Below, one piece after another: positions 1 to 6,870 of a DNA stretch of 10,945 bases. The DNA is from Nymphaea colorata (Eukaryota > Streptophyta > Magnoliopsida > Nymphaeales > Nymphaeaceae). The stretch covers positions 12,501 through 23,445 of the forward strand of contig NW_022204741.1 in assembly GCF_008831285.2 (NCBI RefSeq), written 5' to 3'. A program made the translations under genes and the position numbers. Under the pieces are notes generated by a model that did not search any database, was not told the DNA's origin, and saw nothing but the letters and a program-made list of their open reading frames with translations. Position 1 is the first letter of the stretch. Each line of letters begins with the position of its first letter.

Positions 1-186
1 TTTCTGGATTCAATATCGACGGCAGTAAAGAACTCGTGACCCGAGGCGTGAAGGACGACATTGCCCTTGCTCCGGTGAAAGCTGTAGTGAAGACGACGAG
101 GACACCTTGGTCAATTTGGGAGGCGTCGCTCAAACCGTGCCACCGGTCGCATCAAGCTCGAACCCACTCGACTTCGGTTGAACCAG

Positions 187-192
187 GTAAGT
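187..192 (+). promoter_or_regulatory. candidate 5' splice site in the LTR leader (copy at 8913-8918)
   Basis: The string CAG/GTAAGT is a perfect match to the plant donor consensus and lies on the sense strand about 570 bases after the predicted start site. Possible acceptors downstream are TGTTGTTTTAG ending at 1838, TTTTCTTGTCAG ending at 2387 and GGATTTCAG ending at 2764, 30 bases before the gag ATG. Only RNA evidence could show use; a lone consensus donor occurs by chance at this length scale. Confidence 0.25.
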
Positions 193-541
193 CTAATCTT
201 GTCCCTTGCCTCTGCCACGTGTCCTCCATCCGAGCCATCTCCCTCAACCCGAAAACCAGTTATTTCCTAAGAGTTCCACTTCGAGTAAGTTTAGGAAAGT
301 GCCCCCCTAGTTCGTAGGATCCACCTCGCCACCTCATCCCACTTTACTTGTTGCTCGGTCTTCCCCTTAGTCGCATGTAGTTGTGGCCGCACATCTTGCC
401 ACGTGTCACCATCTCAAGCCTCACGACTCAGCCCTTCCTCCACCTCGTCAAGTCACTTCTCCATTGAGTACTCGCGTCTTGCCACCTCTCCCTTGCCTTT
501 TTTCCCCACTTAGCGCACCTCTCCCCCAACTCGCGCCCCTC

Positions 542-558
542 TTCCTAAACTTTAGGAA
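542..558. repeat. 17-base palindrome around TTTAGGAA (copy at 9268-9284)
   Basis: TTCCTAAA and TTTAGGAA are perfect reverse complements with a single C between them. The same TTTAGGAA core recurs alone at 290 and 736, and as TTAGGAA near 2161 and 2221. It could be a symmetric protein site in DNA or part of the degenerate repeat; as RNA the loop is too short without opening the inner pairs. Confidence 0.6.
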
Positions 559-673
559 AAGCACCCGAGGACTCGTTCCTCCCTTGGCTGTCTCTCCACC
601 TCGCCCAACCGCAGCTAGTCTCCACCCTTGATCTGTCCACGTGTCTCCATCTCCCCTTCTTCGAAGTCCACTA

Positions 674-690
674 AGCTACATCGTGTAGCT
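674..690. repeat. perfect hairpin, 7-base stem (copy at 9400-9416)
   Basis: AGCTACA at 674-680 and TGTAGCT at 684-690 pair perfectly around the loop TCG. It lies in an otherwise C/T-rich, weakly structured stretch of the leader. Confidence 0.6.
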
Positions 691-995
691 ATCTCCCCTT
701 TTTCCCGATTCTAGTCTAGGTTCATCCCCCTTCTCTTTAGGAAAGCATTTCACCTTTCCCTTGTTGATAGGCATTCCCTTAGCGCACTCTAGCTGACCCG
801 TTCATCTTGCCAAGTGGCGAGCATCCAGGCCTTCACCTACTCGACCTAACCCACTTGGTCCTAACCCAGCTAAACCTTAACCGGACTTACCCAGTCGACC
901 TCTTCTAGGTCTTAACCCAAGTAGACTGAACCCGACCTGACCTAGCCTAGTAGGAACTCGGTCAAACCCGAGGCACCTTAGGTTGAACCCAATTG

Positions 996-1014
996 ACTCG
1001 AGTTTATCTCGAGT
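996..1014. repeat. perfect hairpin, 7-base stem (copy in the 3' LTR near 9722)
   Basis: ACTCGAG at 996-1002 and CTCGAGT at 1008-1014 pair around TTTAT. It sits in a C-rich zone made of imperfect AACCC/CGACC-like short motifs (about 830-1200). No coding frame with an ATG start is seen in that zone. Confidence 0.6.
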
Positions 1015-1382
1015 GTCCCATTGACCAGACCCAACCGAGCTCATTTGTGATCTCTCTTCATCTCCAACCAGCTCGCTAAGTCCCAACACCCGAGCCTTAC
1101 CTTAGCTCTGCTTCCTCTAGCCTACCCTAGCCTTTAACCTCACTTCGCTTAACCAGCCTACCCGTAGAGCTCTGCCCGTCCAAGCTAACCCGACCTTAGC
1201 TAGGGACTAGGAACAGCCGGAGACGCTAGCCGCTCGCTAGCCGTCGTCGGCCAGCCCCTCGGCCACCCGCGCCGTCGTCGGCATTCCTTGTCGATAACCG
1301 TGGCCGAGCCACTTCCAGCGCCAGGTAGGTAGGCACTGCCGCAAGGCTTTCGCCCCCCTCGGCCGCGCCGCATCCCGCAGGC

Positions 1383-1464
1383 GCATCTCAGGCGACAGGC
1401 GGTCGCCTCCTCCTTCCGTCAGCACCGCGGCATCCAGCCCGCGTCTCAGGTGACAGGTGGTCGC
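1383..1464 (+). repeat. 24-base direct repeat pair, spacing 58
   Basis: Bases 1383-1406 and 1441-1464 are 24-base copies differing at three places, all transitions, and each change turns a CG into TG or CA in one copy. Both LTRs carry the same pair, so the duplication and its decay predate this insertion. It lies in a CpG-rich zone (about 1200-1720). Confidence 0.6.
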
Positions 1465-1562
1465 ACAACCTCGTCGGCACTCTGTCTGTCTGCCCGGTCG
1501 ACAGTAAGCTCGTCTAGGCTACTCGTCCGCAGGTTCGCCCACAACAGCAGCCGATTGTTCTC

Positions 1563-1576
1563 GGCAGTGCACTGCC
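1563..1576. repeat. 14-base perfect palindrome with GTGCAC core (copy at 10286-10299)
   Basis: GGCAGTGCACTGCC is fully self-complementary. It is followed by two hairpin-forming elements, GACAGC-N5-GCTGTC at 1587-1603 and again at 1631-1647. Self-complementary GTGCAC loops act as RNA dimerisation sites in some retroviruses; a similar role here is inference from position in the RNA leader. Confidence 0.55.
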
Positions 1577-1929
1577 CGTCAGTACCGACAGCAGGCGGCT
1601 GTCTCGGCCAGCAGTCTGTCCACGTCGTCCGACAGCAGGAGGCTGTCCAGGCCGCGCGCTTCACGCCGGCCCGTGAGCTGCAATACCCGGGGCTTAGGTA
1701 TTCTACCCCGTGGTCTCTCGGCACAGCCAAGGCAGCGCCTTGGTCGGTAACGCTCTCCAGCCTTTGTAGATTCGGGGAGGGTGTTCATTCTGTTTTTGCA
1801 CTAGGATTTCATCTAGTTTATTTAATTTGTTGTTTTAGCCCAGGCTTCGGCCAAGCTCCTCACTGTGGCACCTCGAGGGTCTTATTGCCCGAGACACGGT
1901 CGCAAGGAGCAGACCTACCCATTTACTTT

Positions 1930-2250
1930 CGTTGGGTGTGGTTTGTCCGTTAGAAGTGGTTTGCATGGTTTGGTGTGTTTGTGAGTGAGTTGAGAGTAAT
2001 CTTTGTATCGCTTGCGTTTGTACTAGCCTGTAACCCCTGTAGTTGTTTGTAATAGGTTATTCCTTAGTTAGGTTGGGAAACTTAACCCTGTGTAACTTTA
2101 TCCTAGGGGTTGTGCGCCGGGGTTTGTCCGGCCGGGTAGATTAATTGTACTAAATTTTATTTAGGAATTTTGGTTTTTAGGTAGTACTCAAGTCGGTCTT
2201 GGCAGTAGGAGCGTCTTGGTTAGGAAATTCTGGCCTAATCGGGACGAGTC
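1930..2250 (+). terminator. probable polyadenylation region of the LTR (copy at 10622-10942)
   Basis: This T/G-rich stretch carries many TGTA, TTGT and TGTAA strings (near 2003, 2017, 2029, 2040, 2048, 2092), the usual far-upstream element composition of plant poly(A) sites, with no AATAAA. In the 3' LTR copy it would end the transcript. The exact cleavage site, hence the R/U5 border, cannot be read from sequence. If the start site is near 8338, R would be unusually long (over 2 kb). Confidence 0.35.
1965..1988 (+). other. 7-codon upstream frame, one of only two ATGs in the leader
   Basis: ATG at 1965 is followed by six sense codons and TGA at 1986-1988. The other leader ATG, at 375-377, is followed at once by TAG (378-380). 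They are the only ATG triplets on this strand before the gag start at 2795. Neither can make a protein; both would let ribosomes resume scanning. Confidence 0.5.
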
Positions 2251-2256
2251 CTAACA

Positions 2257-2794
2257 ATTGGTATCAGAGCCAACTTGAGACTAGAACTGTCAGTTTGAGC
2301 ACCCGACCTACAAAAAAAAAAGTCAGCTTCAGAAGGTACTTCAAACGGCAGAAATTCAGAGGTATCAGTTTCGGGTTTTCTTGTCAGGGTATTTCGGGTT
2401 TCTAAGTCGTTAGAAAAGTAAAGGTTTCACGACTTCCAGCATTATATTGCGTAAGTTCTAGGCTTCGCTTGCTCGAATTTAGCAAGTGTGGGGTTGTACA
2501 CAACGTACACCCGAGGGCAGCTAAGCTCGAGGCTCGTCGTCGAGACACCAGGCGGGTGTGACGATTTAGGCTTTTTAAAGCCCGGCCGAGAGCGAGGTGA
2601 GATTGCCTAGGCGCTAAGGCGTAGCGCGGCTTTAGACGGGCCAACCCGTCTCCCTTGCCTTAGGACTCACGCGCGGCAGCTCAAGCAGTGGCAGCGGCAG
2701 CGTGACAGAGTCGACAGTCTAGGTTAGATTAAGAGTGGCAGTTGTGTCAGACTTTGGATTTCAGTTAGGTTAGTTTTTGAGTTCGCAAGTTAAA
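2257..2794 (+). other. internal untranslated leader between LTR and gag
   Basis: These 538 bases hold the primer binding site, a run of ten A (2312-2321), and no ATG at all. A perfect hairpin lies at 2634-2651 (AGACGGG, loop CCAA, CCCGTCT), about 145 bases before the gag start, where packaging signals of retroelements often lie; that role is a guess. Weak splice acceptor-like strings end at 2387 and 2764. No coding frame is supported. Confidence 0.8.
2259..2271 (+). other. primer binding site for tRNA-iMet
   Basis: TGGTATCAGAGCC is the complement of the 3' end of plant initiator-Met tRNA, including its CCA. It starts two bases (AT) after the LTR end at 2256, the usual gap. It primes minus-strand DNA synthesis and fixes the 5' LTR border. 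Confidence 0.95.
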
Positions 2795-4370
2795 ATGGGA
2801 AAATCAAAAAAGAATGTTAACTCAGATGAGCCCGTGCTTGAGGAGAACCCTCATGACACTCCCGAAGAGGCTCAGCCATCACAGAGAGGCCAAGTGCCCG
2901 ACTATGCTTTAGGACGCATCCTAAGCATAGAAAAAGAATTATTACAGATGCGTACCGACATGGCTAAGGTAGAGAACTTGAGAAAGAAAGAAATGGACCG
3001 TCAAAATGCAGATAGACAAAAAGAAATGGATGAGATACGGACCATGTTCCGTCAAATGTCTACCGCCCAAACGCAGGCCATAGTCGCGGAAAGGACCACT
3101 CAGGGTCCGAATGCACAGAGAGGGAAAGGTTTGTTAGCAGTACCTGGCTATCAAACCGACACTGAGATCAATCCCAACAACATATCTCATGTTGGGACAA
3201 GCACAGAAGGGGGTAGGCTCATGCGTCCCCCACAAGACAGGTACCAACAAGAGCCCTATAGCGAATACTACAGGACTCCTCGTGGCCCACGGATAGGCCA
3301 AACTCTTCAAAACCCAATGTACGAATTATCTGATGGTGAAGATGAATCACCCCTTCGCCCAAGGAGAACTCGAAGAGAACCAACTCGTCTAGAAGAAAGA
3401 CGTACACCATCCGTCAAGTACGACTTTCCAAAATTCAACGGAGAGCACCTCAGAGAGTGGTTATTCATGGCTGAACGCTTCTTCATGTGCCATCGTATTC
3501 CACAAGAAGAATGGATAGAAATCGCTACAGCCAACATGACTGGCGAAGCGACCACCCACTATCTTTGGTTTGAGCACAAAACAGTCGATCCCACTTGGGA
3601 AAAGTACAAGGCTAGTTTGCAGCTTCACTTTGGAGAGTCCACGTTCATCGATTATGACGAGGACCTCAAAAATCTAGTCCAAACTTCGAACGTGCCCACC
3701 TATCAAAAGCAGTTCGAAAGACTAGCTAGCATGGTACAATGGCCCGAGAAGGCTCTAATCGGAGCATTCAAAGGAGGCCTTAGAAGCGATATCAAACGCG
3801 AGATGAAGATACATCGTTTCGATCATCTCGAAGAATGCTTCGCTATGGCCCGACTGTATGAAGAGCGAATTGAAGAGAGAAAAGAGGAAAAGCGAGAGAA
3901 AAAGGCTCGCAGGGCTGACAAACAGAGGAAGAAACCTTCCTTCTCCTCTGCTTCTCGAACCAAATTCAGAGAGAACAAAGGAAGGGAATTAGTTCCCTAC
4001 AACAGAGGGAACGAGTTCAGGCCACACCCACGTCCAGGCCGTGAACTACCTACCCGTTACTTGTCCCCTAAACAAATTGAAGAATACAGGAAGAAAGGCC
4101 TGTGTTTCAGATGTGAGGGCAAGTGGGAAAAAAATCACCAGTGCAAAGCACTTTTTAATATAGTGGTGATTGATGAGCCAGAGACCAGCTCTAGCTCCGA
4201 AAGCGATTCCTCCTCCAGTTCTGAGTCAAGCTCCTCGTCTGATGAGGAAATCCTAGTTAGAAGAAAAGGCAAGAAAATTGAGCCTAAAGAAACGCATCAA
4301 GAAGAGACATCGACCAAAGAAGAGAAATCAGAAGAGGTCGAATCTCTTCATTCAATTCAAGACCCCCATA
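2795..4370 (+). other. Gag part: coiled coil, Gag domain, zinc knuckle, acidic Ser tract
   Basis: Residues 41-95 are rich in K, E, R, M and Q with heptad-like spacing, so a coiled coil is likely. The retrotransposon Gag domain (PF03732-like) runs from FNGEHLREW near 213 to about 345 and would build the particle. A Lys/Arg-rich stretch follows (about 360-420). The zinc knuckle is Cys437, Cys440, His448, Cys450, spacing CX2CX7HXC rather than the retroviral CX2CX4HX4C; this variant, in a CFRC...KW...H.C setting, is common in some plant chromoviruses. Then comes a Ser/Asp/Glu tract (about 465-486) and a Lys/Glu linker into protease. Confidence 0.85.
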
Positions 4371-6850
4371 AGGCAAATGCCATGCGTGTTTTTGGTCGTA
4401 TTAATGGCCAAAAAGTCTTAATATTGCTCGACAGCGGAGCCACCAACAACTTCCTTACAGAGGAAGCCGCTGAAAGGTGTAGAATCACACTCACCGAGAG
4501 CAACCCACAAACTATCATCGTGGGAGGGGGACTAAGGCTCAAGTGCATTCACGAAGGAAAAGGCCTTGACGTGTCCATTAAAAAGAAAACTTTTAAAGTT
4601 GACTGCCTCGTCATTCCGCTTGAAGGAGTCGACTTAATTTTGGGCATGCCCTGGTTTCTAACATGGAAAGATATTCATTGGGATGTAAAGAACTTCTCTA
4701 TGACTTTCATCCCTGAAGGAGAAGAGGAATCGATAACGATTCAGGGACTCGCCAGCTCTACGCGTCCCAAAACAGCACTAAGGTCCATCCAACATGACCA
4801 ACCAGCGTGTTGGGTTCTTACAATGGCAACGGATGTACCTTTCTCCGAAGAGAAGGTGGAAGAACCAATTCCACCTATGATTCAATCGGTCTTAAACCGA
4901 TTTCCAGAGATTTTTGATGAGCCCAAAGGCCTACCGCCAAAAAGGGCTTACGATCATCGAATCGTCCTTGCACAAGGTGCAGAGCCTGTCAACGTCAGGC
5001 CATACCGGTATGGGCACAGCCAGAAGGCGGAAATCGAACGCTTAGTCAAAGAGATGCTCGAAAGCGGCATCATCCGACCGAGTTGCAGCCCTTTTTCTTC
5101 ACCCGTCCTATTAGTGAAGAAAAAAGACAACACTTGGCGGTTCTGTATAGATTACAGAGCGTTAAACGAGGTGACCGTTAAGGATCGGCACCCCATACCC
5201 GTCATTGACGAGCTACTAGATGAGTTAGCCGGCGCTACTATTTTCTCAAAGATAGATCTCAGAGCCGGATATCATCAAATTCGAATGTTTGACGAAGATG
5301 TATTGAAAACTGCGTTCAGAACACACGACGGGCATTATGAATTTTTAGTAATGCCCTTTGGATTAACGAATGCGCCAGCAACATTCCAACGGTGCATGAA
5401 TGATGTGTTCAGAGCACACCTCAGAGATTTCATCCTCGTATTTTTCGATGATATTCTCATTTATAGCAAAGATGAAGAGCAACATCAACGCCATCTGGAA
5501 ATTACTCTAGACATCTTGAAGGAGCATCATCTCTTCGCGAAGATGTCCAAATGCAGTTTTGGACAGTCTTCAATCGGATACCTCGGACACATTGTGTCTC
5601 GAGATGGGGTTCGGGCAGACCCCGAAAAGTTGCAAGCCATGGAGAAATGGCCACTGCCCAAGGACCTCAAGAGTCTGCGAGGTTTCCTAGGATTGACTGG
5701 GTATTACAGACGATTTATCCAGGGGTATGGAATCATTGCGCAACCCCTTACCCAGATGCTGAAAAAGGGATCCTTCTCGTGGACTGAGAAGTCAAGAGAT
5801 GCCTTTGAGAAGCTAAAGGCAGCTCTGATGTCCGCCCCGGTACTAACTCTACCCGATTTTACAAAGACATTCACCATCGAAACGGACGCTTGTGAAGTCG
5901 GAGTAGGAGCGGTACTTGGGCAAGATAACCACCCCATTGCCTACATGTCAAAGGCCTTAACCAGCAGGGCCAAACCTCTTTCTACATACGAGAAAGAGCT
6001 ACTCGCTATTGTTATGGCAGTGGAGAAATGGCGTCCATATCTGATTGGACGCAAATTTACGGTCAGGACCGACCAAAATAGCTTAAAGTATATGCTCAAA
6101 CAACGCGTGTCAACCCCTACCCAGCAAAGATGGCTAGCAAAGCTATTGGGGTATGATTTCGAAATTGAGTATAAAAAAGGTCCTGAAAACAAGGCGGCTG
6201 ATTCACTTTCCCGCTTGGCTGAACAATTGATGACATTGTCAGTAGTGGAAACGGATATTTGGGATCGGTTAGCAAACGAACAGCAGAATGATGAATCGCT
6301 GAGGCTAATCAAAGCTTCGATCCAGCAAAACCCGGGTTCCATTCCCTTCTACTCAGTCAAGGGAAACATTTTGTATAGGAAGGACAAGGCAGTAGTCCCT
6401 CCTATCTCTGAGCTTAAGCAGGAATTCCTGCATCATTTTCATGACACTCCAGCCGCAGGTCATGAAGGGGTCGCCAAGACCTTAAGCCGCATCAAAGCTC
6501 AGTTTTGGTGGAAAGGTATGAAGGCTGAAGTACAGGCCTATGTAAAGAAGTGTGTAGTGTGCCAGCGAGAGAAGTATGAGGCAATCAAGCCTCCAGGCCA
6601 TTTGAATCCTCTCCCGGTACCTACAAAACCGTGGACCGACGTCACGATGGATTTCATCGATGCCATGCCTCGATCAGAAGGAAAAGAGGCAGTATTAGTA
6701 GTGGTCGATCGGCTCACGAAATATAGCCACTTCGCACCTTTACCACGGTTATATCAAGGGCCCCTCGTGGCCAACGTCTACCATGAGTATATAGGAAAGT
6801 TGCATGGAATGCCACAGTCCGTCGTCTGCGACCGGACTCAATTTTTCTAA
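2795..6850 (+). CDS. gag-pol: gag-pol polyprotein, N-terminal 1351 residues, cut by a premature stop in integrase
   Basis: One frame encodes Gag, protease, reverse transcriptase, RNase H and the first part of integrase. I start it at ATG 2795 (context AAAATGG, A at -3 and G at +4), the first useful ATG after the LTR; the frame is open a few codons further upstream but only from a TTG. Order by residue: coiled-coil-like N-terminus 41-95, Gag domain about 213-345, zinc knuckle 437-450, Ser/Asp/Glu tract about 465-486, protease DSGA 546-549, reverse transcriptase about 732-905 with FFDD 883-886, RNase H about 1026-1145, integrase zinc domain 1213-1256 and catalytic Asp 1286 and 1346. The stop at 6848-6850 falls five residues after the second Asp, so the catalytic Glu and all that follows are in another frame (6871-7980). 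Gag and Pol share one frame, with no Gag/Pol shift site, as in many plant chromoviruses. Confidence 0.95.
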   Translation: MGKSKKNVNSDEPVLEENPHDTPEEAQPSQRGQVPDYALGRILSIEKELLQMRTDMAKVENLRKKEMDRQNADRQKEMDEIRTMFRQMSTAQTQAIVAERTTQGPNAQRGKGLLAVPGYQTDTEINPNNISHVGTSTEGGRLMRPPQDRYQQEPYSEYYRTPRGPRIGQTLQNPMYELSDGEDESPLRPRRTRREPTRLEERRTPSVKYDFPKFNGEHLREWLFMAERFFMCHRIPQEEWIEIATANMTGEATTHYLWFEHKTVDPTWEKYKASLQLHFGESTFIDYDEDLKNLVQTSNVPTYQKQFERLASMVQWPEKALIGAFKGGLRSDIKREMKIHRFDHLEECFAMARLYEERIEERKEEKREKKARRADKQRKKPSFSSASRTKFRENKGRELVPYNRGNEFRPHPRPGRELPTRYLSPKQIEEYRKKGLCFRCEGKWEKNHQCKALFNIVVIDEPETSSSSESDSSSSSESSSSSDEEILVRRKGKKIEPKETHQEETSTKEEKSEEVESLHSIQDPHKANAMRVFGRINGQKVLILLDSGATNNFLTEEAAERCRITLTESNPQTIIVGGGLRLKCIHEGKGLDVSIKKKTFKVDCLVIPLEGVDLILGMPWFLTWKDIHWDVKNFSMTFIPEGEEESITIQGLASSTRPKTALRSIQHDQPACWVLTMATDVPFSEEKVEEPIPPMIQSVLNRFPEIFDEPKGLPPKRAYDHRIVLAQGAEPVNVRPYRYGHSQKAEIERLVKEMLESGIIRPSCSPFSSPVLLVKKKDNTWRFCIDYRALNEVTVKDRHPIPVIDELLDELAGATIFSKIDLRAGYHQIRMFDEDVLKTAFRTHDGHYEFLVMPFGLTNAPATFQRCMNDVFRAHLRDFILVFFDDILIYSKDEEQHQRHLEITLDILKEHHLFAKMSKCSFGQSSIGYLGHIVSRDGVRADPEKLQAMEKWPLPKDLKSLRGFLGLTGYYRRFIQGYGIIAQPLTQMLKKGSFSWTEKSRDAFEKLKAALMSAPVLTLPDFTKTFTIETDACEVGVGAVLGQDNHPIAYMSKALTSRAKPLSTYEKELLAIVMAVEKWRPYLIGRKFTVRTDQNSLKYMLKQRVSTPTQQRWLAKLLGYDFEIEYKKGPENKAADSLSRLAEQLMTLSVVETDIWDRLANEQQNDESLRLIKASIQQNPGSIPFYSVKGNILYRKDKAVVPPISELKQEFLHHFHDTPAAGHEGVAKTLSRIKAQFWWKGMKAEVQAYVKKCVVCQREKYEAIKPPGHLNPLPVPTKPWTDVTMDFIDAMPRSEGKEAVLVVVDRLTKYSHFAPLPRLYQGPLVANVYHEYIGKLHGMPQSVVCDRTQFF
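4382..4720 (+). other. aspartic protease domain
   Basis: Residues about 530-642 form a retropepsin-like domain that would cleave the polyprotein. The active site is LLDSGATNNFL with Asp546; the second conserved region LILGMPWF near 4635-4660 is the Ile-Leu-Gly turn. A single active-site copy means it works as a dimer. The start and end of the mature protease are estimates. Confidence 0.88.
4990..6230 (+). other. reverse transcriptase and RNase H domains
   Basis: Reverse transcriptase begins near RPYRYGHSQKAEIERLV, has KKKDNTWRFCIDYRALN, Asp821 in KIDLRAGYHQI, MPFGLTNAPATFQRCMN and the catalytic FFDDILIYS with Asp885 and Asp886. FFDD instead of YxDD is usual for plant Ty3/gypsy. RNase H follows with Asp1031 in ETDACEVGVGAVLGQ, the STYEKELLAI helix, Asp1093 in RTDQNSL and Asp1136 in ADSLSRL. 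All catalytic residues I can recognise are present and the frame has no lesion here. Confidence 0.93.
6420..6850 (+). other. integrase: zinc-binding domain and first half of the DDE core
   Basis: The HHCC zinc domain is His1216, His1223, Cys1253, Cys1256 (HDTPAAGH and CVVCQ). The core starts with WTDVTMDFI, whose Asp1286 is the first catalytic residue; Asp1346 in VVCDR is the second. The chain then meets a stop. As read, this protein lacks the catalytic Glu and could not integrate DNA. Confidence 0.9.
6839..6850 (+). other. frame break inside integrase
   Basis: Integrase similarity follows one frame up to about 6841 and resumes one frame away from about 6844, and the first frame hits TAA at 6848. 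Loss of a single base at the A/T run near 6840-6846 explains it fully. The change may be a real inactivating mutation of this copy or a homopolymer sequencing error; the indel-rich difference between the two LTRs makes the second quite possible. Confidence 0.85.
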
Positions 6851-6870
6851 GTGCATTCTGGCAAGAATAC

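Larger units (their letters stand above)
200..830 (+). repeat. degenerate internal tandem repeat of the LTR (copy at 8926-9556)
   Basis: A set of short motifs recurs in the same order: CCACGTGTC followed by CCATC (G-box CACGTG at 216-221, 400-405, 638-643), then TTTAGGAAA (290, 551, 736), then a CCTTAG/CTTAGCGCAC-like motif (near 364, 509, 776). A weaker fourth start, CTTGCCAAGTGG, is near 807. G-box spacing is 184 and 238 bases. The bases between are C/T-rich and diverged. I read this as three to four old tandem units of roughly 200 bases; the unit borders are my estimate. CACGTG is the plant bZIP/bHLH core, but these copies lie downstream of the predicted start site, so a promoter role is uncertain. 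Confidence 0.55.
1..2256 (+). repeat. 5' LTR, 3' portion (start outside the window)
   Basis: Bases 1-2253 match 8727-10945 almost perfectly, and the repeat ends at CTAACA (2251-2256), two bases before the primer binding site. Position 1 corresponds to about base 1,039 of the LTR, so U3 and the promoter of this copy are missing here. Differences from the 3' copy are one substitution (A 1778 against G 10501), six one-base length differences in short runs (near 875, 929, 1017, 1429, 1469, 2232), and a 40-for-10 base replacement at 1882-1921. No ATG-started coding frame of useful size exists in it. In order it holds a C/T-rich zone with degenerate repeats (about 200-830), an imperfect C-rich zone (830-1200), a CpG-rich zone (1200-1720) and a T/G-rich tail (1780-2250). 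Confidence 0.95.

Noticed and set aside
36-631. Open frames of 93 and 82 codons in the LTR, repeated at 8762-9357
   Set aside because: They begin at GTG, not ATG, have C/T-driven low-complexity composition and no recognisable domain; the stretch is ATG-free leader.
1450-1953. 167-codon open frame in the LTR
   Set aside because: It starts at GTG, is broken by the complex change and small indels in the other LTR copy, and overlaps hairpins and GC-rich repeats. GC-rich sequence has few stops by chance.
5941-6342. 133-codon antisense frame over RNase H and integrase, and other antisense frames
   Set aside because: They are reverse-strand shadows of the well-supported pol frame, without domains.
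6839-6850. Programmed -1 frameshift at A-TTT-TTC just before TAA
   Set aside because: Geometry fits a -1 slip, but the first base breaks the slippery rule (A instead of T), and a programmed shift in the middle of the integrase core has no known purpose. A one-base loss or sequencing error is simpler.
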